NCBI GenBank assembly: GCA_973895155.1
Contig: OZ316898.1
Location: 9,610,001 to 9,674,000 of the forward strand
From: Marsupella aquatica
Lineage: Eukaryota; Marchantiophyta
DNA: 64,000 bases
Direction: 5' to 3'
In this document: positions 12,301 through 23,924 of the stretch, piece by piece
How positions within the stretch are numbered: the first letter of the stretch is position 1
Layout of the letters: every line of letters begins with the position of its first letter
The notes under the pieces: generated by a model
What the model was told of the DNA's origin: nothing
Database searches by the model: none
What the model saw: the letters and a program-made list of their open reading frames with translations, nothing else
Translations under genes and position numbers: made by a program

Positions 12301-14009
12301 CACAATTGGTCTGGCTTCTGCATCGCTGTAGCCACTTGTCCATGTCAAAGTCATCTGCAACATTGACGTTGACCAAACTTCAGACTACACAACTACAGTT
12401 GTTGGTGTACAATATCTCCAATCATGAGATCTCTCCGTTTTTTGGCTTGAAAGATGAAATTTCAGTGTTCAACATAAATAAAACTTTACTAGCACATCAC
12501 GAGTCAAGGTAACTGAATTCCTCTCTCACAGAATACTTCGAACCAATAAGTTGGTCGGTCGTCTGCTCTATGAATTCTTTCACTCAAAGGAAGATGAATC
12601 ACCTCGTTCCATTCCTTTCCCAGGGATAGCCTTGGCCACACAGGAGCTTTAGGGTCCTTGAACTGAAAGGTATTGGAGACCGCTTCCAGAACAGGCTGAT
12701 CATAAAAACAAAGCGGGAAACAAAATTCAGCGCTTAGAGATCATTTTGTTAATTTTCGGAATGTTAGATTAGGACAGACTCTTGTAGAAATGTATCCTAC
12801 TCACAACGCCTCTATCGATGCATCATCACAGCTCGAAGAGTCGACAGGAGACTGAAATAGTTTGGAGGTCAAACTAAGGAGGCTAGGAAAAAAGGAAGAG
12901 GTGTGAGCAGCTCACATTGGTAACACCACCAGAAAAGAAACCAAAAGCATAATCATAGCGCTGATTGATGACCAAGAATGTGAGGCTCCCTGAGCCTGTC
13001 TTCACGTAATTCGAAGAAGAGTAGTTGGCGTATTGGAACTGCATCCAAACGAGCCAGAGTCACCAGTGAGAATATAGTAAAAGCCATCTTTACCAAGATG
13101 GTAGAAGGGCCTTCACCCGCAATTCAAACCCGAAAGTATGAGCCTACAGCCTAGCTCGTCAAGATAAAGCTACCTTGATAGGTGCGTTGCAGATAAAAGG
13201 GGCAGCGTCGTTTGCAGTCGTCAGGTTCTGATCCTGAAGGCATTCGCCACCGCTGTAATTGCAAGTTCAGAGGAACTGCAACGTTATAATCGCGAATCAT
13301 AAATGTGATTAATAGTAGATTGGCTTAGAATTGGCCGCATGCACAAAACATTCGTCCGATTGCAAAGTTGGGTGAAACCCAGGATTCCCGAAACGCATTC
13401 AACATAGGACCTTCAGCTGCCCGGTGCGGAGTCTAATCCCAACCATCGGACAGACTCAAAGTCCCACACGTGCAGCACAGTGGCTTAGCGAAGTGATTAA
13501 TGTGAAAGGGATACTTACTCGAATTTTGCTGGGCTGAACAGCGCAACCCAGTCACTAGCAGCGGCACCTGATTTCTTCGTGTAGCTTACTGTTACCCATT
13601 CCTGTGTCTCCCCCTAAAATTTCCACAACATACAAACAAAAAAATTAATCTGAGTAGTTAATGAGCAGTCCCAAGCCAAGAGGCTCGTCTGGGTACTAAA
13701 CACATCACTAAACAAAGAGGTGAAGAGACTGGCATGGAGCTCGATAAGTCTGTCAGCAAGGAAGTCTCCAGATTTTCTTGGTCTTACATTGGCACCGAGA
13801 AGATTAGGAGTTGCTGTGATGCTGACGTTGGTACTCATAGAAGTCAGTTGTCGATGAAGGTGGATGGTGGACAGAGGTTGACCCTCATCATATCTGGGCT
13901 TCAGAGAATAGCGAGTCGTCGCCTTGGCGTCTCCTCCGTGCACCAGAAAAGTCACAAGAAGAATGCCTATGGTCACACCCATGAGCGCCATTCGAACTGA
14001 CCAACCCAT
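9399..14009 (-). CDS. Purple acid phosphatase, secreted metallophosphoesterase (12 exons)
   Basis: The enzyme hydrolyses phosphate monoesters at an Fe(III)-metal centre, normally in the apoplast or vacuole, and takes part in phosphate scavenging. Exons on the minus strand: 14009-13788, 13613-13519, 13252-13174, 13038-12916, 12695-12603, 12354-12222, 12075-11994, 11853-11718, 11447-11242, 10958-10833, 10451-10142, 9722-9399. They sum to 1929 bases (642 aa plus stop) with all phases consistent and GT-AG borders. A signal peptide (GVTIGILLVTFLV) begins the protein. An N-terminal domain with EWVTVSYTKKSG and DWVALFSPAKF follows, then WTSGY and CGAPASTVGWRDPGY. All five metal-binding motifs are present: GDMGK, GDIVYANGY, GNHERDW, the VAHR of IFVAHR, and GHVHHYE. 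Length and the SGSYY...DSGGECG block fit the large plant PAP class near PAP1/24/27. It appears intact. Confidence 0.95.
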
Positions 14010-14732
14010 GCCGTCGATCTACCTGCAAGGAAGCGTCCAAGTAGCCCCATCGGCCATCTTTCCATCAAATCATGAAGCTCATTCAAAATTTAACTCGCTC
14101 GCCATTGCCAAAATCTACGAAGCATCATCTACTTAATCTCGATCAAACCTGCTACTAAAATAGAATGCGGCCGGATCCCGTCAAATGCTTCCTCCATTGT
14201 ATTCGATCGTAGTGCTTCTCTTAGATGGTTTGCTCTCAAGGGAAAATATGAGCAACATGCTCTGTACTTCAAAGGGTGTGTAGCCCGTTTAGCAAGTCGC
14301 TATAAATTGCAAGTTTCTAGCTAGAAACTTGCAATTCAACGGAACGGGAAGGCTGGATTTCGTGCACCGTAATGGCATTGCAATCGGCCTCCATTTCTAC
14401 ACCTTTCCGTGCACATTGTGACCAGTGAAATGATTTTCTAATTCTTTGATCGAACCCCAGTTTTAGGTCTTAAGGGCAACTGCTACTCTGACTGTACTCA
14501 GCTATTATAACTTCTTCCGCAATAACTGCTTGCCATTTTCTCTCTTTCAGTCTAGCACTACAGTAGTAGATACGGACCTCCAATATAAGTGGCCCACTGA
14601 TTTGACAGTCTAGTTCTAGTCACATACTTTGCAAAGCTTAACACGATGGTCGAGACGCTCGATGTTCCTTCTCTCTCAATTAAGAATTGTTTAAGAAATC
14701 ATTTGCTGTAGTCAGCTACAATATCAGAAGTA

Positions 14733-14768
<36 letters not shown>

Positions 14769-15370
14769 ACTGCATGCCGAGCAGTGATCTAAGGCAATCA
14801 TCCTTGGATTGGCATTAGAGCTGGACAGCAATTGGTCCACAAAGAGTCTGCAACTGTCCAATTTGAATGTCGGTGCACGTACAGCTCATCAAAGCTCAAC
14901 TTCTACCAAAAGAATGATGAACCAGGAGTGGTCGAGGGTGAGAACTGATGCCATGACAGAGTTTTAAATGAGGTACTAAGGGGCACCAATTTTTAAAAAA
15001 TTGTCAGCCCCGCGGCCTTCGCAGCGCCGAAAATCTCAGCCGAACTTCTCGGTACAAAGCACGAATCTTTGTTAATATCAACTGAGGACAGATTTGGAAT
15101 CTCATCATTAACGTAAACTCCGGAATCTCACCATTCACGACAATTTGATACAACCCAAACAAATTCAACGCAGCAATAATCTATTAAACTCCTAATTAAG
15201 AAGCACAGACTAGATTGTCCCTCACCGAGCTGGACTTTCAAACATATGAACCAAGTCTGCTCGATCCTCCAGTAGACTTGCCTTGACGGTCGATAAAAAA
15301 TCACTACACTGTCGGAGATCTGACGTGCGACGGCGAAGCTAAAATCGACTCATTGGAAGGCATGCTTTGA
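14010..15370. other. Upstream region of the phosphatase gene with palindrome and (TC)n tract
   Basis: No gene is recognised. A 32-base perfect palindrome centred at 14320/14321 lies about 300 bases upstream of the phosphatase start. A TC dinucleotide run of about 35 bases lies near 14731-14766. Both are in the presumed 5' flank or 5' UTR of the minus-strand gene. Confidence 0.45.
14305..14336. repeat. 32-base perfect palindrome
   Basis: The two 16-base halves (aattgcaagtttctag and its complement) are exact with no spacer. It could form a cruciform or be a dimeric protein-binding site in the 5' flank of the phosphatase gene. Only the symmetry is observed; the role is unknown. Confidence 0.85.
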
Positions 15371-15374
15371 TCTC

Positions 15375-15792
15375 ATGTTCAGAGCATCAAAGCCACTGCA
15401 ACTTCCGACTTCTCTCAATCAAGCCCCCAAATTCAATTTAAGTACACTCAACTCAATTCAAATCAATTCTAGCGGCAAATTTCAGAATGAGTCCTCCTAT
15501 GCACGAGCTTGGCGAAGCCCGAGCTCGATCTCAACGGTACGAAGCAAAGTCTACTACTCGGGATTTCCAAATTCTAATCCGAACTCCGAAATCAGACGTA
15601 GGAATCCCACTCGAAGGGTTTACTTATCCTGTACTTCTGTTGGAAGTTAGTCAGAGGAATACCGTACTCGAGAAAATGGGAACACAGTCCGTAAAGGGCC
15701 GTAGAGGGGACGTACAGAACGCCTTTTCCTGGTACCTGACTATGCATGTCAACAGGAGACAGGTAGTTGATTTATTCATAGCAAAGTCATAA
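15375..15792 (+). other. Unassigned open reading frames, doubtful coding value
   Basis: Two overlapping plus-strand frames of about 91 and 101 residues occur here (15375-15650 and 15487-15792). Neither matches a family I know. The second starts MSPPMHELGEARARSQRYEA and is mildly charged, without motifs, signal peptide or membrane segment. They may belong to an uncharacterised exon or be chance. I cannot decide. Confidence 0.15.
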
Positions 15793-17460
15793 CTAGTTTC
15801 TACGCACCTTAAAAGTCAAGGGAGCTCAAGCTCAGCACGCGTACAGCCACCTCCAAATCCTTCCACGTAAACTGCCTACAACATTACCTTTTTTATAGAG
15901 AGGCCCCAGCACACGGGAGAGATAAGTTCCTCGTGGATTGCGGAGGGATATACGAGACGGATATCCTCCAGCAAGTGCGCGTCCTTTTTTCCACATGAAG
16001 AACTTTTGTCCCTCGAAGTAAACGGGGACGGAATCTGCTGCAGTAACTACTCTCAGAAGGCATATCCTCCGATTCCTCGATCCCGATGCTTCCCTTCACC
16101 ATCTCAAAGGGTCATCACTGATCTCCCTGGGGCCACACCGAAATGGCAGGAACCCAAATGGCTAAATTCCAATTAGACAACTGAAGAACTAATCATTGAG
16201 TCGGGTAAGCATCCCTTCAGCATCTCAGACGGTCGTCTCCCATCTCTACAGGTTGCACCTTGACCTGTTGGACCGAAATTGGTTGAACTTTAACACGAGA
16301 ATGATCATTGGCTGCGAAGATGCTGATTAATGCCGATGTGACTTTACATGACATGGAATCATACGTGTCTTCAAAATGCAGGGCCCGGTGACATCTAACT
16401 TCAAAGTCTGAGCTCTCAATCACCCAAAGCTCCATAGCAGCGCGAATGCTGCTGAAGGATCCGGATCAAGGAGCTGCTTGACAACAACTCCTTCAGACGC
16501 TTCTGCTCGCGGGGATGCTCTCTGCATGCATGCCACTGGAGATCCCGGCCAGGCTAGGGTATGCCCTCCCTCCGAAAACTGTTTTGGGTGTTGCTACAGA
16601 GCCAGGGATTCGCTTTTAGAGGCAACCACGGGATGATCAACTGGAGATCACAATCTCGAGAGCCAATTCTAGCTTCCCACCGACAAAGAGATCCGCTCTC
16701 CCAAGATGAGCCCTCACGGCCTGATCGACCTTGCGAGCCTTTCACTCTCTCAAGAGCCAGACTCAACTGGGCTCCTCGGTCAAGTTTACGTTGCACAAGT
16801 TTCCAGTCTATTCGCTGACTGTGCATGGTGGAGCTCAGAGAGCTTCGCTGCAGGTGACTTCATTATATGCTTTTCAAGTGTTCAATAGTGATAACGCACT
16901 AAGTGTGCTTTGCTGCAGATCAATGGCGCTATATACTTGGGCTTCTAGGAGCACCTCTCATGGCAGATCTACAACGCAACGCAACACTCCATGCACGCTC
17001 CACAAAGATAGCTCAAACAGATCAATATACTTCCGGCCTGTTCTACCTTCTCCAGCAATCCAGCACGAAATCATTCATTCAATCATCCAACATTCATTAG
17101 TTCAATCATTGATTTGTTGATTCTCTGTTTCATTTGCTCATTCAGGCGATCCTCTGCTGAAGATTTTAAACATTACATCGACATCTCTGAGCTCGAGTTG
17201 TCACAATTGACGATACACCCTCTGTAGAGTCTCCTTCGTCTACAGAAAGCGTATTGCCATTTCATTGAATGTCTGTCACTCAATTCTGTACTGTGAAGGA
17301 TGAATTAAACATGGTCGCAGACTGATAACACTTCCTCTCTTTCTCGAGCGTTTTAATTTGTCATTTCTTTCATGAATTCATTCGTGAACGGGTTAATTGT
17401 GAAGTTTTTATGCATAGTTCACATCCAATCATTCTACCTTGTGCTCTGCGGAATGCTGTA

Positions 17461-17603
17461 AAGCTATAGATTCTAGCGCAATCCCAAAATTCATGTTGTA
17501 ATCGGGAACGCAACATTAATCTGTTGCTACTTTGAAACAATCTGAAGCTATAGATTTTATCGCAATCCAAAAATTCACGTTGTAAATGGGAACGCAACAT
17601 TAT
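17461..17603. repeat. Direct repeat, two copies of about 58 bp
   Basis: The block aagctatagatt...cgcaatcc.aaaattca.gttgtaa..gggaacgcaacatta occurs at 17461-17517 and again at 17544-17603 with a few changes. It has no coding content. Confidence 0.75.
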
Positions 17604-18035
17604 TATTTGTATGCCTACTTTGATAGGGACTATTGTGTTACTTATCTTAAACCCCTCCTATAGTTTTCTCTTTGTATTTTCTATTGACTGGTTTGGGGTG
17701 ATGAGATTTATGGTCCCCTCTCTAGCTAACCTGATGGATACCCAATTCTGGGCACAATTTCCAGGTCAAACATAGACCAAAGTACATCTGCAGCAGTTTA
17801 GACTTGTTAATCCTTGGCCACTTTTTAATCCTTGGCCACTCAGGGATCATGGCTATAAGTCCAAGGGCTCCAAGGGGGCATGGTTTACCCTACAAGACTG
17901 TCAGACGTGCAGGTCCAATTTTCAATGTTTAGTTTGCCATAATTGCTTCAAAGGATTCATAATTCATTCTATCTATGTGCTGCCTCTTTGTATATAAACC
18001 ATGTAGTATGACATAATAATCAATCACTGGCCCCT

Positions 18036-18110
18036 AGAGGTATGACTTTGTGATAGCTCATTTAAGTAGTGACTAATAAGTCTTGGTTTTAACTATTGTG
18101 GTTGACCCGG
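18036..18110 (+). mobile_element. Fragment of a putative tRNA-derived SINE
   Basis: The segment gtgatagctcatttaagtagtgactaa...cttggttttaac resembles better copies at 38240-38355 and 30502-30596. It keeps an A-box-like tagctcatttaag and a degraded B-box. Assignment is tentative. Confidence 0.3.
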
Positions 18111-19119
18111 GTATAAAAAATTAATTGTTTGATGAACCCCTGGGATCCTTTTTGTGAACAGACCATCCTCGTTTTTGGCGGGATCACTTATTATGGCATT
18201 GGATGCTCACATACGACAGTCTCCATCCAGTCCTTATACAACACAAGAGATTCTGTTGACCTCTATACGTACTTATACAAAATGACAAACTGCAATCAAG
18301 AGACCAGCAGCATCTTCTTCCTCAAGACGGTACTTCATATGCAGAATCCCAGAAGACATACTTGTTCGATCTCTGGTCAAATGATGGAACCAATGGAATT
18401 ATGTTTATTGTTTGTCATGTTGGGAATTCTTTTCATGGACTCTCTCATGCTGGTTTTCCTGAAAAGTTAAACTAGCTACTGTTATTCCTGGCTTTTCCTT
18501 CTATGACATATGTTTTTCCTAAGCATTCAACAGATTTTGTGTTGGGGCAAAATTGGAAAAGTGAGTTCAATCAATCATTACGGACCCCACTAGAGGTCCC
18601 TTCCAAAATTCGAGACTCCACAACGCGCCATGTCATCGAGACGCGCTATAAACAGATACAGATTAGTTTACAAAATAAAATTGCTTCATCATTCATGTCT
18701 GTGGCATGATTTTGGTACAATTGAGGACGCCATGCCATAAACCTTGATATAAAAATGTTTGAAAAATAACCATTTTATTTACCCTAGGTAACAGATTGTT
18801 CAATTAGTAGGAGGCCCACCTTCCATTTTTTTTACCTTGAGTAACTGCTGCCCACCCACATTCTGAGGTGTGTTTCAATTGAATAATAACTAAATCTCTC
18901 TCAACAAGTTGATCTCATGACAAAATAATCGTGACAATTTTCTCAACCTTCTGTTGCCACGAAGGAAGAAGTGGACATGATTCTATGTTGATCACTCAAC
19001 ACTCCTTTCCATGGCGTCATCATTGCAGTTCCTAACTCGGTGATGCCTCTCGCTACTGTTAGATTGTCCAACGCATGAGGCACAAGTGAACGAAAGAGAA
19101 GCAAGCTTAGCAGGGTTCA

Positions 19120-19286
19120 GTAAGGGCCTCGTCTACGTGCAAATGGTGTTGAAGAGTCTGGGCATGAAAGAAGGACTTAGTTATAAGAAGTGTCAGCAGA
19201 TGATCAAGGGAGTCAATGCGGACGGTAATGGGAAGGTGGACTTTCACGAGTTCAAGGAGTTGATGTCGTCTGAAGCTTTCCGTTAG
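19120..19286 (+). pseudogene. Remnant of a calmodulin-like EF-hand protein
   Basis: The frame reads MVLKSLGMKEGLSYKKC, then QQMIKGVNADGNGKVDFHEF, then a short tail and a stop. This is the last EF-hand of a plant calmodulin-like protein (CML3/7 type), a calcium sensor. The loop NADGNGKVDFHE keeps acidic positions 3, 9 and 12, but position 1 is N instead of D. No upstream EF-hands or start codon are found; immediately upstream the similarity fades after about VYVQ. I call it a truncated copy. It could alternatively be the last exon of a gene whose other exons I failed to see. Confidence 0.5.
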
Positions 19287-19299
19287 TAGGGGGTCCACG

Positions 19300-21240
19300 A
19301 ACTAATTGACATAACTTTTCATCAGAAGAAGATGTTGACCAAGCTAATCACTTTGTCTCAACCCCAATGTAGAGATTATTTTCTTTGCTTGTAATTTCTA
19401 GGACTCAATCTTCCGTACAGTAATGCATTTGGATAGAACGATGCCCTGATGGACTTGTTCCAGGTTTGCTGATATGCTCAGATGGACTTTGCAACCCAGA
19501 TGGACTGCATCCAAACGTTGAAATTGACTCGGATAGCACGTTTGCACTAGAGAGTAAATTTTGTGTGTAAATCTAAATATTATTGGTGCTAGTGAATCAT
19601 CATCATTGTAGTTTGCTTTCTCTACAAATGTTACACATCTCAAGGCCACTTTCTTAGTAAAAGCAGATTTCCAGCAAATTAATTTTTGCATTGATTCCAG
19701 TTACATTCGAACCATTATGAGGTACAGACGCAAGATGGGTTTCACAATGCTCGCAACTAAGCTGAGCATACAACTTGACACCTCTTTTCTATTAACTAGT
19801 TTGACTGCCAGTTCTTTGAGCCTAATCGAGGTGAGGACAAAAAAAGTTTGCAATAAAATTCATTCCCACAATTCAGTCATCAATGACTTTCTCCCATTCA
19901 TTTTTAAATGCATACAGTCCTCCACCCTCCCTTTCACTTATGCCCTAGATCATTCTCCCAGTCATTTTTTTTTCTTTTATGCCTACACCCTCATTTTTAC
20001 TTATGCCCTAGTGTAGGGGTCTAGAGTCTTCACTCTAGAGAGAAGGCCCAGGGAATAGCTTTTGATTGCAATTATGTACTTGTAGAGTAGATGAGTGCTA
20101 GTCTATCCCAATTGCATGGTTCATGCATGAGATCCATCACGCTTCAACTTGGATTTGGAAAGTACCTCACTTTTTTACATATATTTTTGGGGGCGAACAA
20201 CTCATTGAGTAACACTGTCAGCGAATGAAACATGGCTTTTAATTGACGGAAATACCCTGATAGCTGTGATTTATAAAATGCATGTTTTAGCCAAGTTTGG
20301 CCCAACAGTGAGTGAGGGAGGGGAACCTCCCACCACATTGCTAGAGGGAAGGGCGTGAAGGAAATCCTCGGTAGTGCTGAAAAGAGCGTGCAAAAAGGAG
20401 TAGAGCTTTGGGGGTTCTGTCCAACATGATCACTTCGTCTAGTAATCTTGGCCAAACCTACTGGTAGCCTCATCTCCTGCTATTTTCAGTTATCTATGTA
20501 TTACAGTAGATCTCCAAATATGTGAATTGATATGCAGGAAAATTCAGTTTCAGGTGACCTCAAAACTTCACAAGGTTATCCCTAGTAAGCCAATTAACTC
20601 CTTTTCAAACATGCAGGAATGTAGCCAAGAAGCATGTCAAATGTTTGAGCAGGACCTGCATGACATATTAATGATTATTGATTCCAGGAATTAACAAAAT
20701 ATTCCCCTGTTTTAGGTTTTTAATTTTAAAAATAATGTATCTGACTACAATAGTTGTTTGCAATGGATTTTATGGCCTAGGTCTAGAGCGAAACCTTTAG
20801 ACTGTAACTTGTAACTATACTTGCATCTCTTTGGGGTGTAAGGAATGTGAATAATAACGGGATTTTTTTCTTACACTGAGTTTTTGTAATCACCTATATA
20901 TATGTTCTTTTGAATGAGAAATGGGGAAAAATTATAAATGAGTGTGAATAATAACGACTATTTTTCTTGCAAGTATTTTGTAATTATATATTCTTTGAAC
21001 CAAGAACGAGGATAAGTCATAATGTGAATAATAAATAATCTTTTTCTTGCACAGGTTTTTTGGTACTTACCTATATATACTGTCAAACGAAGGGGTACTG
21101 TAGCTAGGCTAGTATATGGGAAAAGTCACTAATTCTTAAAGTCTGCATCACTCAATGCTTTTGAGGTCTCTCAAGCACTCTAAACTACTTGCAAAATTTT
21201 AATAATGATTCAGTTATTGCGGAAACCTAGAGTACACTGT
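19300..21240. other. AT-rich intergenic DNA
   Basis: No gene is recognised. A degenerate repeat with gtgaataataa...ctttttcttgca...gtaattatatatt recurs about three times at 20850-21080. A minus-strand frame at 20144-20473 is open for 109 codons but matches nothing known to me. Confidence 0.35.
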
Positions 21241-21243
21241 TTA

Positions 21244-23921
21244 CCATAATTAGTATCATAACTTATTTAGTCTCCTTGCATAAATAGTCTCACACACACT
21301 ATTAAGGGTGTGAGGACAAAGCTCCAAAAAATATAAAAACTAAGTTCCTTATTAATCTCCTATACATTAATAAAAAATATCACTACAGTACACTTTTTAA
21401 GACAACAGTTTTTGTTTTCATGTGAGAGTATAAAGGAATGCTTCTTTGCAAACTGATGGATGACTTTTACAAAACCAGGGTCAAACTTAGGACCAAACTA
21501 TAGGCCACTCTTGGAGCGAACCTACTCCACTCCCAACCACAACTTTGCCTAGATTTCTGCCCAACTTCTGCCCTACACTCCCCTCTACCATCCCAACCCT
21601 TGGCCGGCCCTATCCGTGACCTAAACACTTCACAAAACTTGTTTACCAATCTCATAACATTCTCACCAAATTTCGGTGTGTTTTCTCAAGTTTTCGCATC
21701 ATGGCATTCTCCACAATGGATTTCCATTGTGCATCGCCTCTAATATCTGCATTTGCTCGATCTCAACTTAGAGTGAGGAACATAGGGAGGGCTGGAGTTT
21801 CGTCACAACCTGCAGAGCTTGTCGAAGATGTTCCAAAAAACTCATTACCTGAAGCTCTTTCTCTAGATCGATCAATTGCACGTACAGAAGCTGTCCAGAC
21901 AAAGCGTAAGAGAGCACCTCAGTGCGACGTGACCATGCAAGATCGTAAGAAGGTAGTTTTGTGGATGAGGCAAGATAGAGAGGCGAATGGCCAAGCTAGA
22001 CTGTGTTCAAGGATTGTTAAGGAGTTCACAGCGTTATTTCGAGGTAGTTAGAATGCAAATCTCAAGAAGGCTGCAGATTGGTGGAAGAATCAAGCAATTT
22101 GGTTGCAAATCAACAAAGAGACAGACATATCCATCAATGTTCGTCAAGATGGAATCATTCGAAAGATGTTGCGGAAGGCAAGAGAAGGTCGAGGCAGGAA
22201 GACAGAGGATTGGGTTACGTGGTTGTACCAGTCTACGGTGGACGAGTTCAATCGATTACAAAAGGCAGGAGTGAAATTTTCACCGAAGCTTTTGCAGCAA
22301 TTGGCAAAGCAAGTGCTTGACGAATCAACTCATCCGCAATTCTCTTCAACATTTCTGTCAGGAGGAATTCCTATCTCAGAAAAGATTACACTTCGCTTGA
22401 TTTAGAGATTTATGGGGAAGTGCAACATTGTTGGCAGGGCACAAATAGGGAAACTGATGGTGAGTGCAGAGAAGCAAGAGCACATAGATAAAGAGATCGC
22501 TTTCCATTTGGGACAACTCAAGAGAGAGTTTGAAGCAGGGACCCTGAATGAAGACCTTGTTGAAAATGTTGACGAAACTCATTTCGTTGTCAACATTGAC
22601 AATGGCAAGACAGTGGGATTTCGTGGTGATGACAATGTCAAGTATGCAGATGTAGTTTCTGGTGGGCAAGGCATGACCATGATCGTACGTCTCACTGGAG
22701 GGTCTCGATCTATCATAGAGGTTCCTATGATTGTTTTCCAGAATGATCGTTGCTCTTATCCTATAGGGAATGTGGAGGATACAATTCCTGGTGTTGCTTA
22801 CAGATCTGCAAAGAATGGTTTCGTGACGAGAGCTGTCTGGAATCAATGGTTGAATGAACCGCGCTGCCAAGTCACCAATCTTCAAGGTGGGCAAACAAGA
22901 GTGATTTTTGTCGACAATTTCAAGGGCCATGACTATACAGAAGCGTCTTTCACCACGTTGCAAAGATTGAATGCTACCATACGCAACTTACCTCCATGCT
23001 CCACTGATACGACGCAACCTTGTGATTCATTTGTGATCTCCAAGATCAAGGATGCGTGGACAGATGCCTGGGAGAAGCACAAGTTGAAGACGATCATGAG
23101 TGGAAATGGATTTCAAAATTCTGGTCGAAGCAGTGGGCAGAATTCTGGAGCAATGAAGAATCCTGGCAAACGATTTTTCTTAAAGCTTGCTGCAGCATCT
23201 GTACAGAAGGTCAATCAACAACGAGACAAGCACACTGGTATAACATATGCAAGGAAGGCTATGATTCGTTGTGGTCTTTCCCTTGATATCAATGGAGTGT
23301 GGCATGAACAGCAATTGAATCCAGATCTTCAAAATTTGATTCAAAAATACAGGATTCATTTTGAAGGCACACCTGTGCCTTCTATGGGACATGTACCTGA
23401 TCAAGATTGAAAGATTGACATTGTTCCTGTAATTCCACCACAGATTAGCAGTACTGATTCTGATTCAGAAGAGGAACCGCCTGTGGATTCTGAGTCTGAA
23501 GGCAATGATTTCGGATCACAAGATGATGAATCTGGACATGATAATTCTGGATCTGGAAATGGATTGGATTAGACTTAAATTACAGGAGTATGAGTAGGGA
23601 GTTTAGTCAATTGTCATAGTATGAGTTTAGTCAATTGTCATAGTATGATTTTGATTGTATTCTTAACCTGATTTTAATAAATAATGTTTGATTTTATATG
23701 CCCTTGCAAATACATCTTACTGGCTGGAAAAATTCATAAGTTACACACATTAATTGAGTATTTATCACACACTATTTGTGGGTCACCAAAAATAATTTTC
23801 CTTACTTTAATTTAGAATAACATGTATTTACTCTCACTTCTTATATAGTCTCACACACATTAAATATGGTGATATCCTTCAAAATACTTTGTTCATAAAT
23901 ACTGTGTGATACTAATTACGG
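21244..23921 (+). mobile_element. Full-length pogo/Tc1-like DNA transposon with TA target duplication
   Basis: The ends are 15-base terminal inverted repeats, CCATAATTAGTATCA on the left and the complement of CCGTAATTAGTATCA on the right (14/15 identical). Each is flanked by TA (21242-21243 and 23922-23923), the target duplication typical of the IS630-Tc1-mariner-pogo superfamily. Subterminal motifs tagtctcacacaca occur in direct orientation at about 21288-21302 and 23846-23860, with related cacacac units between. The single gene inside is on the plus strand and is described separately. Length is about 2.68 kb. The element looks complete in structure but inactive in its gene. Confidence 0.82.
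21701..23572 (+). pseudogene. DDE_1 (pogo-type) transposase broken by in-frame stops
   Basis: One reading frame runs 624 codons with no frameshift but three internal stops: TAG at 22049, TAG at 22403 and TGA at 23408; the final stop is TAG at 23570. The N-terminal third is basic and helical (MQDRKKVVLWMRQDRE, later RKMLRKAREGRGRKTEDW), consistent with a DNA-binding region. The longest piece (332 codons from 22412) holds the catalytic domain: NVDETHF, then VSGGQGMTMIVRLTGG, then VIFVDNFKGH, and LPPCSTDTTQPCDSF, giving the three expected acidic residues. NPGKRFFLKLAA and YARKAMIRCGL follow, and the tail is Asp/Ser/Glu-rich. DDE_1 transposases cut and paste DNA at TA sites. The block order resembles copies I know from oomycete genomes. 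Alternatives such as readthrough seem less likely than decay. Confidence 0.85.
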
Positions 23922-23924
23922 TAA

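Larger units (their letters stand above)
15793..19085. other. Intergenic DNA with tandem and SINE-like repeats
   Basis: No gene is recognised. Plus-strand frames around 16561-17120 and 18129-18470 are open but match nothing I know. Repeats inside this stretch are listed separately. Confidence 0.35.

Noticed and set aside
12808-12854. A 47-base AG...GT segment in the phosphatase gene that could be an extra exon
   Set aside because: It would leave the downstream exon out of frame. Skipping it joins GGVTN directly to PVLEAVSNTF as expected for the family.
22376-22963. 195-codon minus-strand frame
   Set aside because: Antisense shadow of the transposase catalytic region, with no recognisable motifs.
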